Source: Maylandia zebra | Lineage: Eukaryota; Chordata; Actinopteri; Cichliformes; Cichlidae | Length of the DNA: 64,000 bases | NCBI RefSeq assembly: GCF_041146795.1 | Contig: NC_135184.1 | Span: 4,544,967 to 4,608,966, forward strand | Direction: 5' to 3' | Shown here: in pieces, positions 1 to 9,001 of the stretch | How the letters are laid out: each line of letters opens with the position of its first letter | Position numbering within the stretch: position 1 is the stretch's first letter | The notes under the pieces: model-generated | What the model saw: the letters and a program-made list of their open reading frames with translations, nothing else | What the model was told of the DNA's origin: nothing | The model's database searches: none | Program-made: the position numbers and the translations under genes

Positions 1-486
1 CAAAGGATTCAAAAGATTTGTTAAATCATTAAATCCTAGCTATGTTCTCCCCACTAAAAAGGTCATAAAAGCAGTGAAAATTTAGTTTTTACAGAATAAA
101 ATGTGAACAGGCAGGACTGTGTAGCTGTCCATACCTCAACGTTACAACCGCACAACCACTGTCCACACCCCAACCACACCTCACCTCACAGTAAATGATC
201 ATTTCCATTTTAAGCATTTCCAAATAATCATTTTCCATACTGCCACTATAAATATACACAGTATACTGCCATCACTACAATATACATGTTTTACACACTC
301 CTTTTGTTGTTGACATTTACAGGCTGTGTGCAAAAGGCCACACTCTTCAAATTCATGCCAGCTATTATTTTTACGTCCAGTAGGTGTCCTGCTAGAGCAA
401 ATGAAGCTTCAAGAAGCTTTGCGCTGGGGTGAACCAATTGGATGAAAAGCTTCAGTGCTTCATGGGGCTTCATCTGCCCATCACTA
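1..486 (+). mobile_element. hAT element, 3' part, inside the Gmr1 5' LTR (copy 1)
   Basis: The sequence matches 18706-19187 in the second Gmr1 copy, where the whole element is visible. It contains the end of the last exon of a BED/hAT-type reading frame (stop near 85) and closes with the terminal sequence CCCATCACTA at 477-486. It then returns to LTR sequence (GCATAGAC). Small differences from copy 2 exist, for example a T/G change near base 19 that alters one residue. The left end lies outside the window. Confidence 0.8.
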
Positions 487-1006
487 GCATAGACTTTGCT
501 TTGCATTGTTTGTTATTTTATATAGGTATGTTATATTGATTATATTTCTGCTCTTTCTCAGTTACCTGACCTCCGCTCCAGTCCTTCCTGGTTTGGCTGA
601 AAGAGGAGGCTGAGGGTGGAGCTGGTTTAAATGCAGAAGCCAATAAAGTGGACTGGACCATCTATTGTGATCATGCAGGGGGAATGGGGTTCTTCTTGAA
701 TGATGGTTATCTGTTATCCCTTTAGTTTTCACCTTTGGTTTATATAATGGTTTATTCATTTGCTATATAACTGGAGCTGTTTCTCATTTGGGCAGGTCAG
801 TTTGAGTTATGGTTTTGTTAAGTGATTTTTGAGTAGCGGTCTGTTAAGGTAACCTCTTTTATGGGCCCACTTGGTTCTTACAAACTTTATTTTTTGTTAT
901 TTTGAATTTTTGTAATCATTTTGTCCTTTTTGGGGTATAATAAAACCCTTTTTTTTTTGAAGATTACATTTGTGCCTGTGTGTTCCTGGCGGCTTGGATC
1001 ATGACA
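487..1006 (+). repeat. Gmr1 copy 1, 5' LTR (part right of the hAT insertion)
   Basis: Direct repeat of 5699-6218, ending in the same ...GGATCATGACA. It contains an AATAAA-like polyadenylation signal near 940 followed by a T-run, then the CTGTGTGTTCC segment. The 65-residue antisense frame present in every LTR copy (562-759 here) is a by-product of LTR conservation and not a gene. The LTR carries the variant TTTCTCAG at about 556, which it shares with the 3' LTR of the same copy but not with either LTR of copy 2. Confidence 0.9.
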
Positions 1007-1008
1007 AT

Positions 1009-1026
1009 TGGTGGCAGCAGTGGGAT
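1009..1026 (+). other. Putative primer-binding site of Gmr1 copy 1
   Basis: TGGTGGCAGCAGTGGGAT starts two bases after the LTR end. A TGG start just inside the 5' LTR is typical of tRNA primer-binding sites. The tRNA was not identified. The same string follows the 5' LTR of copy 2 at 19708. Confidence 0.6.
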
Positions 1027-1170
1027 TCAGCCAGTGTAAAAGAAAAAATACACACAAAAAAGGCACAGGTTTTTTTTGTTTTTTTTTCTCTTTCCCCCCC
1101 ACTCCTTATCAAACCATGCAGAGGAGCACGGAGTGCGAGAGCAGTCCGAGGAGATGTACCAAGCCAGCAA

Positions 1171-4006
1171 ATGGGCTCAGAAGGACAAGTCGATGGAGAA
1201 CAGGAGGAGAATGGAACTTCTGGAGGGGTAGACAGCACTGAGGGCCGAGGTAGGGAACCAACGATATCGGATCTGATCTCTCTTCTCCGTTCACATATGG
1301 GGCAGCAGGAGGCCAGAGAGGTTAAACAGAAGGAGGAAAGTGCAAAGCAAGAAGAACATTTTAAAGCACTTCAACACCAGTTTCAGTTGTTACAGGTAGA
1401 AGTACAAGCCCGCACTTCTCCAGTGCCTGAAGGTCAGGCAGCTGAATCACCTGATCCAGAATCTCTAGATGACGACATTGTTCCTCAAGCTGGTCCTAGT
1501 ATATCAGCTACTGGTTTATCAGGTCAGTCCCATTTTCTGGAGCCTAAGTTGCAAAAACTTACCAACGAGGATGATATTGAACATTTTTTGATTACCTTCG
1601 AACGCATTGCACTGGCCTGTCGGTGGCGGAGACATGATTGGGTTTTTCACCTTGTACCGCTGCTTACGGGCAAAGCAAGAGGTGCATATGTACATATGGA
1701 TGTTGATGATTCTTTGGATTATGATAAGGTTAAGGCAGCTATTCTTTATAAACATGATATCAATCCTGAGACCTATAGGCAGAGATTTCGATCTCTTGAT
1801 GTAAACCCTGCAGAAAGCCCTAAAGAGTTGTATGCACGGCTGAAGGAGCTTTATGTAAAATGGGTCCACCCTGAAGATAAAACCGTTCAGGACATTGGGG
1901 AAATCATCATTCTTGAGCAATATTTACGAATGCTATCTCCTGAGTTGCAGGTGTGGATAAAAGAGCATAATCCACCCTCTGCTGCAGAGGCTGCAAAGCT
2001 GGCTGATGTTTTTGTGGCGGCACGGAAAAAGGGACAGCCTTGGAGCTTTATGACTTGGAAAACGAAGGACAGCCAGAAATCACTCCCGCAGAGACGAGCT
2101 GCCAATGTGAGTAGGGCTTCATATAGCCATTCACCCGATGGGTCTTTGAAGTCCCCGGCCAAAACCTTGGTATGCTATCTTTGTGGTATGGAAGGTCATA
2201 CAAAGCCCATGTGCCCTGAAAACTCAGCTAAATTAACCCAAATGTGCTTTGTGCCCCGAAGCCATGATAACTGAGATAAAATTAGACAGAGGGTTAAAGA
2301 TGACATCAGTTGAGATTAATGGTGATACATTAAAGGCACTAATTGATACAGGTAGCACACAGACTCTTGTACACAGACAGTTTGTCCCCTTAAATAGTAT
2401 TAATATGACTGAAACGATTCCTGTTTGTTGTGTTCATGGAGATGAAAAGCCTTATCCAACAGCGGATCTATACATCAAGGTGCAAGGACAGGTTTATCTC
2501 CTGAATATTGGGGTTGCGGATAATTTGCCATTCCCTGTTATATTAGGCCGAGATCTACCTGTGCTGTTTGACCTTTTGGATTATAGCCACACATGCAATG
2601 TTGCAGTAACTAGGGCTCAAGCTAGGAAGCCAGCAGATGCCACTCAGACCCTTAGTGCTCTGCCATTTTATGAGGCAGAATTAGAGACGGCACCCGGGAA
2701 ATTGCGCAAGTCCCGCAGGGAGAGGAGGCGAGAGAAGTTTCATCATACTATTGTGAAAGCATCTCCCGTCTGTGAACCTGAGATGCCTTTGGACTTTAAA
2801 GTCCCAGCTAATATCACTGAGATGCAACACAATGATCCAGTATTAGCACCCTTTTTTCAGAAAGCCAAAAAACAAGGACATGAGATGGAACCAGATATTA
2901 ACAGCAGTGAGGAATTTTTTCTGAAAGATGGCATTCTTTATCGCCGGCAAAGATCACAGGTACAGCTGATGGTTCCTAGTGGAGTCAGGGAGGTGGTACT
3001 GAATTTGGGGCACTCTGTGCCGTGGGCAGGACATTTAGGGAAGCATAAAACCATGGCTCGCATTAGGAAGTATTTCCACTGGCCGGGCCTGCGTGCTGAC
3101 GTGGCCCAATTTTGTAAAAGCTGCCCTCAGTGCCAAAAGACTTCCATCAAAACCCCCTCCAGGGCTCCACTTCAGCCTTTGCCAGTTATTAGCACCCCAT
3201 TTGAACGGTTGGGGATGGATGTTGTCGGACCTGTTGAGAAAAGCAGGGCAGGGAACCGTTACATGCTGGTAATAACTGATTATGCCACAAAGTACCCTGA
3301 AGTTTTTCCTCTGAAATCTGTAAAGGCCAAGTCTGTGGCTTTTTGTCTGGTGCAATTTTTCTCAAGGGTGGGATTCCCTCGTGAGATCCTGACAGACCGT
3401 GGGACTAATTTTATGTCAACTTTATTAAAGCAGGTCCACCAGCTTCTTGGCATCAAAGGGCTAAGGACTACTCCATACCATCCTCAAACGGATGGCCTGA
3501 CGGAGCGCTTTAACCAGACCCTGAAGCAGATGTTGCGCAAGCTTGTGAATGACACTGGTACTGACTGGGATCAGTGGCTGCCTTATCTGCTCTTTGCGTA
3601 TAGAGAAGTACCCCAAGCTTCTACTGGCTTCTCACCTTTTGAACTGTTATATGGTCACGAAGTAAGGGGGCCCCTCTCTTTGCTGAAAGAAATGTGGGAG
3701 GGTGACTGAAGTGGGGCAGGGGCTACTAATGTCATCTCATATGTTATACAGATGAGGGAGCGACTTGAGAAGATGACTGAGCTAGCCCAAGCTCATATGG
3801 GAGCTGCCCAGCAACATCAGAAGGTCTGGTATGATCGGTCAGCTCGGGAGAGGTCATTTGAACCTGGACAAAAGGTACTTGTACTCCTTCCGAGTGATGA
3901 CCGTAAGCTGTTAGCTAAATGGCAGGGACCTTTTCAGATTCAGCAGAAACCACCTATCGGCTGGCAACTCCGGGTCACTCTCGCTCCAGTAGAGTTTTGC
4001 ATGTAA
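1171..4006 (+). pseudogene. Gmr1 copy 1 gag-protease-integrase, broken
   Basis: The Gag frame opens at ATG 1171 and runs to 2274 (367 codons). It ends just after a CCHC knuckle (C-x2-C-x4-H-x4-C, about 2169-2215), because a 2-base CT present in copy 2 (20972-20975) is missing at about 2272. The next frame (to 3709) carries the aspartic protease motif DTGS (about 2344) and the integrase: an HHCC zinc domain (3010-3135) and core aspartates in GMDVVGP (about 3215) and TDRGTNF (about 3393). The core continues to TERFNQT (about 3500). A TGA at 3706-3708 replaces CGA of copy 2 and splits off the integrase C-terminus (to 4006). Both lesions are private to this copy, so they arose after the duplication or in this copy only. 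Confidence 0.88.
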
Positions 4007-5535
4007 ATCTCCTGAAGGAGTGGGTGGAGAGGCCAAAGAGAGCAGAAGTTCTTTTGATAAGGGAGATTCATGAGGAGGAAGAGGTAGAGGAGCAGTATCT
4101 TCCTTCAGGGGTGCTCCAGCAGGTGGACCTTAATCACCTTTCAGAAGAAAAACAGCTTCAGGTGAAAGAGTTATGCAGCTCTGGGGTGTTTCAGGAGAAT
4201 CCTGGGGGGACGGATGTTATTGAACATGACATTATATTAAAGGATGGAGCGTCTGTGAGACGTATGAGTTATAGGATTCCAGAGCGGCTGTTAACATCTT
4301 TGAGGAAGGAGGTGGATTTAATGTTGTCTCTAGGGATCATTGAACCATCTAAGAGAGAGTGGTGCAACCCAGTGGTTTTGGTCCCAAAGAAGGATAGTAG
4401 CCTGCGGTTTTGTATTGATTTCAAGTACTTGAATGCCATCTCAAAGTTCGATTCATACCCTACACCTAGGGTTGATGATCTGATTGAGCGACTTGGGAAA
4501 GCCCAGTACCTGACGACTCTAGATCTCTGCAAAGGCTATTGGCAGGTGCCACTTACTCAGCGCTCAAGGGAACTGACTGCCTTCCGGACACCATGGGGGC
4601 TATTCCAATTCACAGTCCTGCCTTTTGGTTTGCATGGAGCCCCTGCAACCTTTCAGAGGCTGATGGATCGGGTACTGTGTGGTTTGTCAGAGTTCGCGGC
4701 AGCATATCTGGACGATATTGTGATTTACAGCCAAACCTGGGAGGAGCACCTCAAACATCTAGAAAAGGTACTAGAGCGTCTCAGAGAAGCTGGGCTGACT
4801 GCTAATTCGGCAAAATGTGTTTTTGCCAAGGCTGAAACTGAATACCTGGGATTTGTCATAGGTAATGGGGTGATAAAACCACAAGTGAGCAAAATCAGCG
4901 CCATTGAATCCTGCAGTTTGCCACAGACAAGGAAACAACTTAGATCATTTCTTGGCATGGCAGGGTTCTACCACAGATTTATCCCTCATTTCTCTGCCAG
5001 GGCGTCTCCCCTCACTGATCTAACAGGTTCTAGGTGCCCTAACCAGATTCAGTGGACGGAGGAGGCTGAGGCAGCTTTCCAGGACATCAGGCAATCCCTC
5101 AGTAAGACTCCAGTCTTGTATACCCCAGATTTTGAGAAACCTTTTATTCTTCAAACTGATGTTTCTGACAGGGGTCTGGGGGCTGTTCTTCTACAGGGAC
5201 CACCCAATGAGCGACACCCAGTGGCTTTCATTAGCCGTAAAATGTTCCCAAGAGAGACGAGATACTCGACGGTGGAAAAGGAGGCTTTAGCAATCAAGTG
5301 GGCACTTGATTCCCTCAAGTATTACCTCCTAGGCCGGGAATTTACACTGGAAACTGACCACAAGGCGCTCCAGTGGTTGGAGAAAATGAAGGATACGAAT
5401 GGACGAATTACCAGATGGTACCTTGCGATGCAGCCATTCCGTTTTACCATCCAGCATATCGCAGGCAGGAACAACTGCACAGCGGACTATCTCTCTCGCT
5501 GTTCCAGCTCACTGCTGAAGGGGGGGAGTGTGTGA
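3919..5535 (+). CDS. Gmr1 copy 1 reverse transcriptase-RNase H
   Basis: Open frame of 538 codons, offset from the integrase frame and overlapping its end by 88 bases. RT landmarks are the LVPKKDSSLRFCIDFKYLN region (about 4378-4437) and the YLDDIV active-site box (about 4708). RNase H follows, starting with QTDVSDRGLG (about 5155), and the frame ends with the GRNNCTADYLSR segment close to the stop. The stop lies five bases into the 3' LTR. The ATG at 3919 may not be the true start: this product is normally made as part of Pol, so a -1 frame change in the overlap is expected. Relative to copy 2, one RNase H-region residue differs (V for A after the first Asp). Confidence 0.88.
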   Translation: MAGTFSDSAETTYRLATPGHSRSSRVLHVNLLKEWVERPKRAEVLLIREIHEEEEVEEQYLPSGVLQQVDLNHLSEEKQLQVKELCSSGVFQENPGGTDVIEHDIILKDGASVRRMSYRIPERLLTSLRKEVDLMLSLGIIEPSKREWCNPVVLVPKKDSSLRFCIDFKYLNAISKFDSYPTPRVDDLIERLGKAQYLTTLDLCKGYWQVPLTQRSRELTAFRTPWGLFQFTVLPFGLHGAPATFQRLMDRVLCGLSEFAAAYLDDIVIYSQTWEEHLKHLEKVLERLREAGLTANSAKCVFAKAETEYLGFVIGNGVIKPQVSKISAIESCSLPQTRKQLRSFLGMAGFYHRFIPHFSARASPLTDLTGSRCPNQIQWTEEAEAAFQDIRQSLSKTPVLYTPDFEKPFILQTDVSDRGLGAVLLQGPPNERHPVAFISRKMFPRETRYSTVEKEALAIKWALDSLKYYLLGREFTLETDHKALQWLEKMKDTNGRITRWYLAMQPFRFTIQHIAGRNNCTADYLSRCSSSLLKGGSV

Positions 5536-6218
5536 TGGGTGCATGCAACCACACAACTGAGACACTTAGGTAATATTCATTTGGTCTTTTGTCTTATGTT
5601 TACGTTATGCTTTAAAGTTTCTGTGATCATAAGTTAACTAATTTGATATTTTGAGGTTACCTGTAATGCATGACAGCACTAAACTATAGCCCAAATGGTG
5701 GCATAGACTTTGCTTTGCATTGTTTGTTATTTTATATAGGTATGTTATATTGATTATATTTCTGCTCTTTCTCAGTTACCTGACCTCCGCTCCAGTCCTT
5801 CCTGGTTTGGCTGAAAGAGGAGGCTGAGGGTGGAGCTGGTTTAAATGCAGAAGCCAATAAAGTGGACTGGACCATCTATTGTGATCATGCAGGGGGAATG
5901 GGGTTCTTCTTGAATGATGGTTATCTGTTATCCCTTTAGTTTTCACCTTTGGTTTATATAATGGTTTATTCATTTGCTATATAACTGGAGCTGTTTCTCA
6001 TTTGGGCAGGTCAGTTTGAGTTATGTTTTTGTTAAGTGATTTTTGAGTAGCGGTCTGTTAAGGTAACCTCTTTTATGGGCCCACTTGGTTCTTACAAACT
6101 TTATTTTTTGTTATTTTGAATTTTTGTAATCATTTTGTCCTTTTTGGGGTATAATAAAACCCTTTTTTTTGAAGATTACATTTGTGCCTGTGTGTTCCTG
6201 GCGGCTTGGATCATGACA
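5531..6218 (+). repeat. Gmr1 copy 1, 3' LTR (688 bp)
   Basis: Starts TGTGATGG directly after a purine tract (AAGGGGGGGAG, about 5518) and ends CATGACA, so it has canonical TG...CA ends. It is followed by GTCTC (6219-6223), the presumed 5-base target duplication. Unlike the 5' LTR it has no hAT insertion. It keeps the roughly 37 bases (about 5663-5699) missing at the hAT junction of the 5' LTR. Confidence 0.92.
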
Positions 6219-6689
6219 GTCTCAGTGAAATAACACTGACTCATGCAGGACTCTGATAAAAACTCAGCTTGTGGGCTAACAGACTAAAATCAAAGAATGC
6301 TTCTCTTTTTCTCTTTTGTTAAAAACTTTGAACATCCAGTGAGACACAGAGTAAAGTGACTTTCCAAGATTGTTTCTTCTTCTACAGATTCAGATAAATG
6401 ATGTCATTTTGAGCCAGAAAGAACATTTCCATCATAAAGTAGAAGACTTTTATATTTTTTATTTATTTATCTGGTAAAAAGTCTCATTGACTTTAAAATG
6501 TCTTTTTCAAAAGAGATCTGGCCAAGACCAGAAGCTCCAGTTTTCTCTGCTTCTGTTTGCAGCAGAGCAAAAAGGACAGAGAGCAAGGGACGAGAGAAGA
6601 CACGAGACAAAGACATGAACGGGACCAAATACTAACCAAGACAACCTAAACAACAAATACTGAATAAATTAAAGATTTAATAAAGTAAA

Positions 6690-6733
6690 TCAGAATACTT
6701 TATTAATCCCAAAGGATTAATAAAGTATTCTGA
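6690..6733. repeat. Perfect 20-bp inverted repeat (hairpin)
   Basis: Arms 6690-6709 and 6714-6733 are exact reverse complements separated by four bases (CAAA). In units 2 and 3 (about 25394-25437 and 44618-44661) the arms persist with a different loop, and a second small hairpin (AATTCAAG...CTTGAATT) lies just upstream. It may be a relic of a transposon end or retroposon tail; no function is visible. Confidence 0.75.
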
Positions 6734-7364
6734 TTCTGATAACTAGGAAACATAAGATACACAGAGAACAGAATAATGATTAAACAAGACTCAAAAACCA
6801 CAAACACAAAACACTGGGTCAACGACCCAGGTACCCTAACAGCCGAGGGAAAAGATGACCTCCTATTCACATCAGTATGGTATATTTTACTCCCATATCA
6901 CTACTCAAAGATCATATTTTATTGTTGTAGGTTGTGGAGGTGACACACACACAAGCTGTAGTTCAACAATGACTTCATTCCTCTATTGACCTATAAAGAG
7001 GTCTTGTTACATAAGATTAAAGCTGGAAACTGACACACATAAGCCCAAACACATTGTGTTATTGTGGACGTTGAAGTCACTGCATGTGTTTTTCATGAAG
7101 ATTAAACTTTCCTGTGCTGTTGGTTCTTTGTTTAATTCTGTTGATTCTTACTTTTTTGTTCCTAAAGTTTAAACTAAACTCTTGTTGGATACCAGGTGTT
7201 CATTTAATAAAGCTGCAGGTTCAAACTTCTAACTGCATGAAAATGTAATGTGTAATGTCATGTGTTTCTAAGTACCATCATTGATTTTGGTCATCAAATC
7301 AGCCATTACTCATTTAATTTGATGTAAATTTCCCCTAATTTGCATATTCAGATTCAGTATTCAG

Positions 7365-7515
7365 TACCACATGTGAAAGTGACCCAGATCAGATTTGAAA
7401 ATATTGGATTTGTGCCGTTCACACTGTCATAGCATGATCGGATATAGGGTCGCATAGGGTCAAAAAAAAATCGGATTTAATGCGCTTTCGCCTGCAGTGT
7501 GAATGTAGCCTTAGT
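7365..7515. repeat. MITE-like interspersed repeat remnant
   Basis: The stretch runs from CAGTACCACATGTGAAAGTG through GATCGGATATAGGGTCGCATA to GCAGTGTGAATGTAGCC. Wording of this kind recurs in short teleost DNA-transposon relics. It is present in unit 2 (about 26058-26213) but missing from unit 3, where about 440 bases are absent at 45103. Family assignment is from memory and uncertain. Confidence 0.35.
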
Positions 7516-7869
7516 TAGTTCTTAGAGTTTGGTTTCTGTGTTCCCCTCTATTTAGTGTCTGTACCGTGTCTCTGTGCATTTCCTGTTTTATTGTGAAGGT
7601 CCATGTCTTATGTTAGTGTGTTCTGATCACATTTCCCCCTGTCTCGTGTAGTCAATTAGGATCAGCTGTGTCTTTGCCATTCCATGTCCCCCCTGTGTGT
7701 ATTTATACTATGTGTCCTCGTGTGCTCCTCGCCGGTTCATCTGTGTTTTTTCCTGCATCATTCTGTGTCGTCTCCCTGCATCTCCATTTTAGGTTTCAGT
7801 TCTGTGTTGTGTTAGTTTTTTCCAGTTTAGGTTTCACCTCCTGCTGGCCTCCGTTGCCCGTTCCTAGAT

Positions 7870-7989
7870 GCCCCTGGTCTCATATCGCACTGGACTTCAT
7901 CACTGGTCTCCCACCATCCTCAGGTAACAGTTATTCTGACCATCATCGATCGGTTCTCCAAAGCTGTGCATTTCATTGCTCTGCCTAAG
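7870..7989 (+). pseudogene. Gypsy integrase core fragment (unit 1)
   Basis: Translated pieces read [19 protein letters not shown] and, in a shifted frame, [15 protein letters not shown]. This is the start of a Ty3/Gypsy integrase catalytic core containing the first catalytic Asp. It is interrupted by a frameshift and by a deletion: after CTGCCTAAG the sequence jumps to GGATTAGGTGC. Unit 3 keeps about 470 more bases at this point (45471-45940). Unrelated in sequence to the Gmr1 copies. Confidence 0.7.
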
Positions 7990-8549
7990 GGGATTAGGTG
8001 CAAGAGTTGTTAAAATGTATAATTAAATAATAGATGGATTCAATAGCAAACTGTGCCTCGTTCTCAGATGGACAGCAAGTGGAATGTGATAGATGAGATG
8101 AGGAGATGGAAGGAAGAAGAGAGGCAAAGAGTGATTCACAGGCAGAGCTTAGTTTATTTCCCACAGTTTTGTTGCCTTATGGTTCCAAGCGCCGTGACCA
8201 ATCTTTGCGTTTTATTATTATCTCATAACACTTGTTTAATCAGCTACCCTCTCTCCTGTGGACTGTTTAATCTCTACAGTCTCAGATCAACACAGCCCTG
8301 CCCTCCAGCACTATCAGCAGCAAGAGCAGAAGCAACCCCCCAAACAGCAACATTGTACCCCATCAGGTAAAAAATAGGCTACATTTGCTTTGCATTGTGC
8401 CCACCTGATGACAGTGATGTAGTGTGATGTGATTCCATATTAGATTCTTGATGAATGTGGGTTGTTGTTCTTCAGCCTGCTTCTATGTGCCCTTTTTAAC
8501 TGTGAGCACCCGCCCCTTTAAACATCTCTGCACTGCCCTGACTAAATGT

Positions 8550-8558
8550 ATATATAAA
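8550..8558 (+). promoter_or_regulatory. Possible TATA box of TRIM-1
   Basis: TATATATAAA-type sequence upstream of a conserved segment in all three units (about 8550, 27247 and 46493). It lies about 450 bases before the TRIM start codon. A pyrimidine tract with AG at about 8840-8855 could be the acceptor of a 5' untranslated intron. No transcript evidence can be seen. Confidence 0.3.
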
Positions 8559-8961
8559 CTGTCTCTATGGTTTACAGTCTGAGTCTGACAAGCTGTCAGC
8601 TGTTCATTTCTGCTATTTGAATTGTTAAAAGAAACAAACTATTTATTTAGCAGATTAACAAAAAGAATAGAGAGGCATCCAGTTATTGACATTTATATTA
8701 TTTAGTTAAAGGTTTGAACAAAAAACAATTAAACACAGAGCCTCTTCCTGCTTTCTGGAATGAATCGCAGCATGAAAACCCTTCCTCTTCTTCCTGCTCT
8801 CTAGCTAAGCACCTCCTGTCTGTCCATATCTTTCTGTGTTCCCTCCCCTTTAGATCTACATTATGAAGATGGGTGTAACCAACATGTGTTAGAGCTGGCA
8901 GGCCCCATTCACAGCAGCAACACTTGTTGTTCAGATCAGGTCAGACCAGTTTCTATATTAA

Positions 8962-8973
8962 GGAAGTGAAACT
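8962..8973 (+). promoter_or_regulatory. ISRE-like motif upstream of TRIM-1
   Basis: GGAAGTGAAACT resembles the interferon-stimulated response element core (GAAANNGAAACT) with one off-consensus half-site. It lies about 30 bases before the start codon and is conserved at 27656 and 46901. It may equally be untranslated leader with a chance match. Confidence 0.3.
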
Positions 8974-9001
8974 TACACAGTCACTGACACTGAGAGGAGA
9001 A

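Larger units (their letters stand above)
1..6218 (+). mobile_element. Gmr1-like LTR retrotransposon, copy 1 (5' end cut by window)
   Basis: Ty3/Gypsy-type element with internal order gag, protease, integrase, then reverse transcriptase and RNase H. This order is known for the Gmr1 group of deuterostome Gypsy elements. Parts in order: 5' LTR interrupted by a hAT element (visible from base 1), putative primer-binding site at 1009, coding region 1171-5535, purine-rich tract 5517-5530, 3' LTR 5531-6218. The right flank begins GTCTC, matching the target duplication of copy 2. Copy 1 is disabled: it has a 2-base deletion near 2272 and a stop at 3706-3708, both absent from copy 2 at 17775-24921. Apart from these breaks the copies differ by a handful of substitutions, consistent with one insertion later duplicated with its flanks. 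Confidence 0.9.
6224..8549. other. Unit 1 spacer between Gmr1 and TRIM-1
   Basis: No intact gene is visible. The first 200 bases resemble the start of intron 1 of the ZNF genes (shared words such as GGCTAACAGACTAAAATCA), so this is the intron of the ZNF-B remnant into which Gmr1 inserted. It then contains a perfect hairpin (6690-6733), a MITE-like remnant (about 7365-7515), a decayed Gypsy integrase fragment (about 7870-7989) and unannotated sequence. The stretch 6925-7170 is similar to 62515-62740 at the far end of the window, which suggests the ancestral unit extended that far. Confidence 0.6.

Noticed and set aside
562..759. 65-residue antisense frame repeated at 5776, 19263 and 24479
   Set aside because: It lies in the Gmr1 LTR and is repeated only because the LTR is; no domain and no independent support.
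1519..1920. Minus-strand frame of 133 residues, also at 20220
   Set aside because: Shadow of the Gmr1 gag frame in both copies.
6690..6733. CRISPR-like or attachment-site repeat
   Set aside because: Single hairpin in a vertebrate genome with no spaced array; tandem-unit copies explain its repetition.
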